This document shows positions 29,237-30,846 of a DNA stretch of 30,846 nucleotides, piece after piece. The notes below the pieces were generated by a model. It had not been told where the DNA came from, did not search any database, and was given only the letters and a program-made list of their open reading frames with translations. Origin of the DNA: a virus; the IMG/VR virus record IMGVR_UViG_3300030329_002768, positions 1-30,846 of that record. One strand, 5' to 3'. The translations under genes and the position numbers were made by a program. Within the stretch, counting starts at the first letter, position 1; each line of letters opens with the position of its first letter.

Positions 29237-29650
29237 ATGCCAGCATTTAATGAGCCACGAAACTATGATATGGATGGGACCGACACCGTAGCCGGTGTTG
29301 GCTACCTATTGACTTTTGATAGCACTAACAACCGACTCAAATTGAGTGAGGTTGGTGTAATCGCAACGCACGTTAGCGCAGATGAATCTTCACGAGATTC
29401 CGCTGGCGCACTTGAAACAACCGGCGCGACTGTATCAGCATACCCAATGGGTGCCGTCCTAATGGTTGCCGCTACAACCGGACAAACATGGACTACCGGC
29501 GCAACTGTTTACGCAACTAACGCCGGACTTGCTACTACTGCATCCGGATCATCCGCAAAGAAGATTGGACTATATGTTGGGGAAGGAGTTACGACTACTG
29601 CCAACGGTGATCTAATTCCTGTCGCAACACACGGCGCGGAGATTGCTTGA
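29237..29650 (+). CDS. Capsid decoration protein
   Basis: 137 residues with AAGGAG before the start, one base after the protease stop. Threonine/glycine/alanine-rich strands (VGYLLTFDSTNNRLKLSEV, MGAVLMVAATTGQTWTTGAT, KKIGLYVGEGVTTTANGDLI) and the position between protease and capsid genes match small trimeric head-stabilising proteins of phages. Sequence likeness is of general kind. Confidence 0.65.
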   Translation: MPAFNEPRNYDMDGTDTVAGVGYLLTFDSTNNRLKLSEVGVIATHVSADESSRDSAGALETTGATVSAYPMGAVLMVAATTGQTWTTGATVYATNAGLATTASGSSAKKIGLYVGEGVTTTANGDLIPVATHGAEIA

Positions 29651-29664
29651 TAGGGGGAATAAAT

Positions 29665-30585
29665 ATGTCAAACCAAACATTAGAAGAAATTATGAACGTA
29701 GAAGCCGCAGCCGGGCCATTCGGCAAGGGTGATGTTGTACTTCAGCAGACTCTCCGAGACTTTATCCAACTACAATCAAACACGATTGCTATTGGAACAA
29801 GCCTTTTGGGTGTCAGGACTGTGCCGTGGATGACTTACAAGTGGTACACAGGTGTTGAGGGTACTTTCAGTTACCCATTGGATGACAACGCAGTTGTTGA
29901 CCCAACCAAGATTGGTACATCCTCATACGATGTTGTGCTACGAAAGGGTCAAGGCCGATGTGTTTTCCTAGATAGCACAAGCCTCCGTGGTGAAACATGG
30001 GATGGTATGGATCGCCAACAGTTGGCTATCGTAACCGCTCGTGCAAACAAGATTGACAACAAGATTCTAACCGACATTAAGGCTGGATTCCGTCAGACTG
30101 CCGCCGCAACCGCAGTATTCGGTAGCGCAACCGCAGATGAAGAATCCGATTTGCTTGCAGGTATGGACAGTATCTTCGCAAACGCTCGTGTAAGCGGTAA
30201 CGAGGCACTAGCCCTTGTTCTACCAGCAGACAAGCGAAGTGCTATGCTAAACACTCAACTATACGGAAACGTCGTTGAGTCCCTAAGCGACCACATGGGT
30301 CGAATCGGCAACTTGTCGATTTTCTACACTCGTGACTATGGAAGTTCCAGCGCACTCGGTAACGATGCAATCTTGATGATTCCCGGTGGCGAAACAGGAG
30401 AGTTCCTCCAATACAACGGTCCCGGTTACATGGAAACTGAATTGACACGAATCGAAGGTGTCGGTTTTTCATGGCTACTTACTTCCTACTACGGAAGCGT
30501 TATCCATGAGCATCAGGATTCCGGTGCAACTGCTGGCGATCAGAAGTCAAACCGCATTTACAAGATTACGGGTGTCCGTTCGTGA
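29665..30585 (+). CDS. Major capsid protein (HK97 fold)
   Basis: 306 residues from ATG 29665, after AGGGGGAATAA. The place behind protease and decoration protein, the length, and features such as an N-terminal helical arm (NQTLEEIMNVEAAAGPFGKG), ARANKIDNKILTDIKAGF (spine-helix type), LALVLPADKRSAMLN (A-domain strand) and an MIPGGETGEFLQYNGPG stretch all fit an HK97-type capsid protein. It should be the most abundant virion protein; codon choice is regular here. Confidence 0.8.
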   Translation: MSNQTLEEIMNVEAAAGPFGKGDVVLQQTLRDFIQLQSNTIAIGTSLLGVRTVPWMTYKWYTGVEGTFSYPLDDNAVVDPTKIGTSSYDVVLRKGQGRCVFLDSTSLRGETWDGMDRQQLAIVTARANKIDNKILTDIKAGFRQTAAATAVFGSATADEESDLLAGMDSIFANARVSGNEALALVLPADKRSAMLNTQLYGNVVESLSDHMGRIGNLSIFYTRDYGSSSALGNDAILMIPGGETGEFLQYNGPGYMETELTRIEGVGFSWLLTSYYGSVIHEHQDSGATAGDQKSNRIYKITGVRS

Positions 30586-30624
30586 GGTCATTCTCCGAGG
30601 TAAAAAAACAGGAGAGTGAATGAT

Positions 30625-30846
30625 ATGGCACAAAATCGAAAAATGCAAGACTTTGTTGAGGACAAATACCTCAAAGACGATTCGCTATTGCTAGAAGCAT
30701 CCATCAAACCTCGCACGGCAGTTACTACAAGCGGAACACAATATGTTCCTATCATGCTTGAACTTGTAACCGCCGCAGGTGCAGGTGCAAACCTTGATAC
30801 CGTTATTCAGGAAAAGATGGTCGTTACAGATGTTCACGTCATTATG
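30625..30846 (+). CDS. Partial head protein (runs off right edge)
   Basis: ATG 30625 after GGAGAGTGA; 74 codons visible: MAQNRKMQDFVEDKYLKDDS then SIKPRTAVTTSGTQYVPIML and on. No stop in the window. Probably a head-tail connector or capsid-associated protein by position; no family recognised. Confidence 0.65.
   Translation, partial: MAQNRKMQDFVEDKYLKDDSLLLEASIKPRTAVTTSGTQYVPIMLELVTAAGAGANLDTVIQEKMVVTDVHVIM

Noticed and set aside
1-30846. Integrase, attachment site or insertion sequence
   Set aside because: No recombinase or transposase motifs and no paired terminal repeats were seen in this window.

Overview
The window looks like the genome of a head-tailed double-stranded DNA virus (Caudoviricetes type) or an integrated copy of one. 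The + strand right third carries the usual packaging and capsid order: metallophosphoesterase, terminase large subunit, portal, prohead protease/scaffold, decoration protein, HK97-fold major capsid protein. The host is most likely an archaeon. Operon heads have TTTATA-type boxes 22-24 nt before the ATG (leaderless spacing), T-rich terminators occur, internal genes have GGTG/GGAGG ribosome sites with ATGA overlaps, and one gene resembles the archaeal/eukaryotic PAC2 proteasome-chaperone family. A marine euryarchaeal host (Poseidoniales-like) is plausible from the acidic GCTD...DDGSC repeat protein, but this is inference.

Layout. 1-10.9 kb: a dense minus-strand block of about 32 small, overlapping early/accessory genes, including PAC2-like, DUF1599/MazG-like, winged-helix and many CxxC zinc-site proteins, and a phage Dam-type adenine methyltransferase. 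10.85-11.5 kb: an intergenic control region with divergent TATA boxes, two GTGTA-N5-TACAC dyads and no convincing gene, a candidate origin or operator. 11.5-12.2 kb: one + strand gene, a T-rich terminator and a hairpin cluster. 12.2-19.4 kb: minus-strand genes dominated by a 1301-residue membrane protein that fuses an amidoligase (COOH-NH2 ligase) to a complete class II glutamine amidotransferase. 16.6-17.5 kb and 19.4-20.6 kb: two hairpin-rich stretches without convincing genes, candidates for large structured RNAs. 20.8-21.4 kb: two small minus-strand membrane proteins, possibly lysis-related. 21.46 kb to the end: the + strand packaging and head module.

How it may work together: the left block would act early (regulation, nucleotide and DNA modification, host proteasome), the right block late (packaging and capsid). 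The amidoligase-glutaminase would make ammonia from glutamine and use it, or another amine, in ATP-dependent amide bond formation at a membrane, perhaps on an envelope or virion component. The substrate is unknown. Start sites were chosen from ribosome sites, overlaps and TATA spacing; all identifications come from reading motifs, with no database search.
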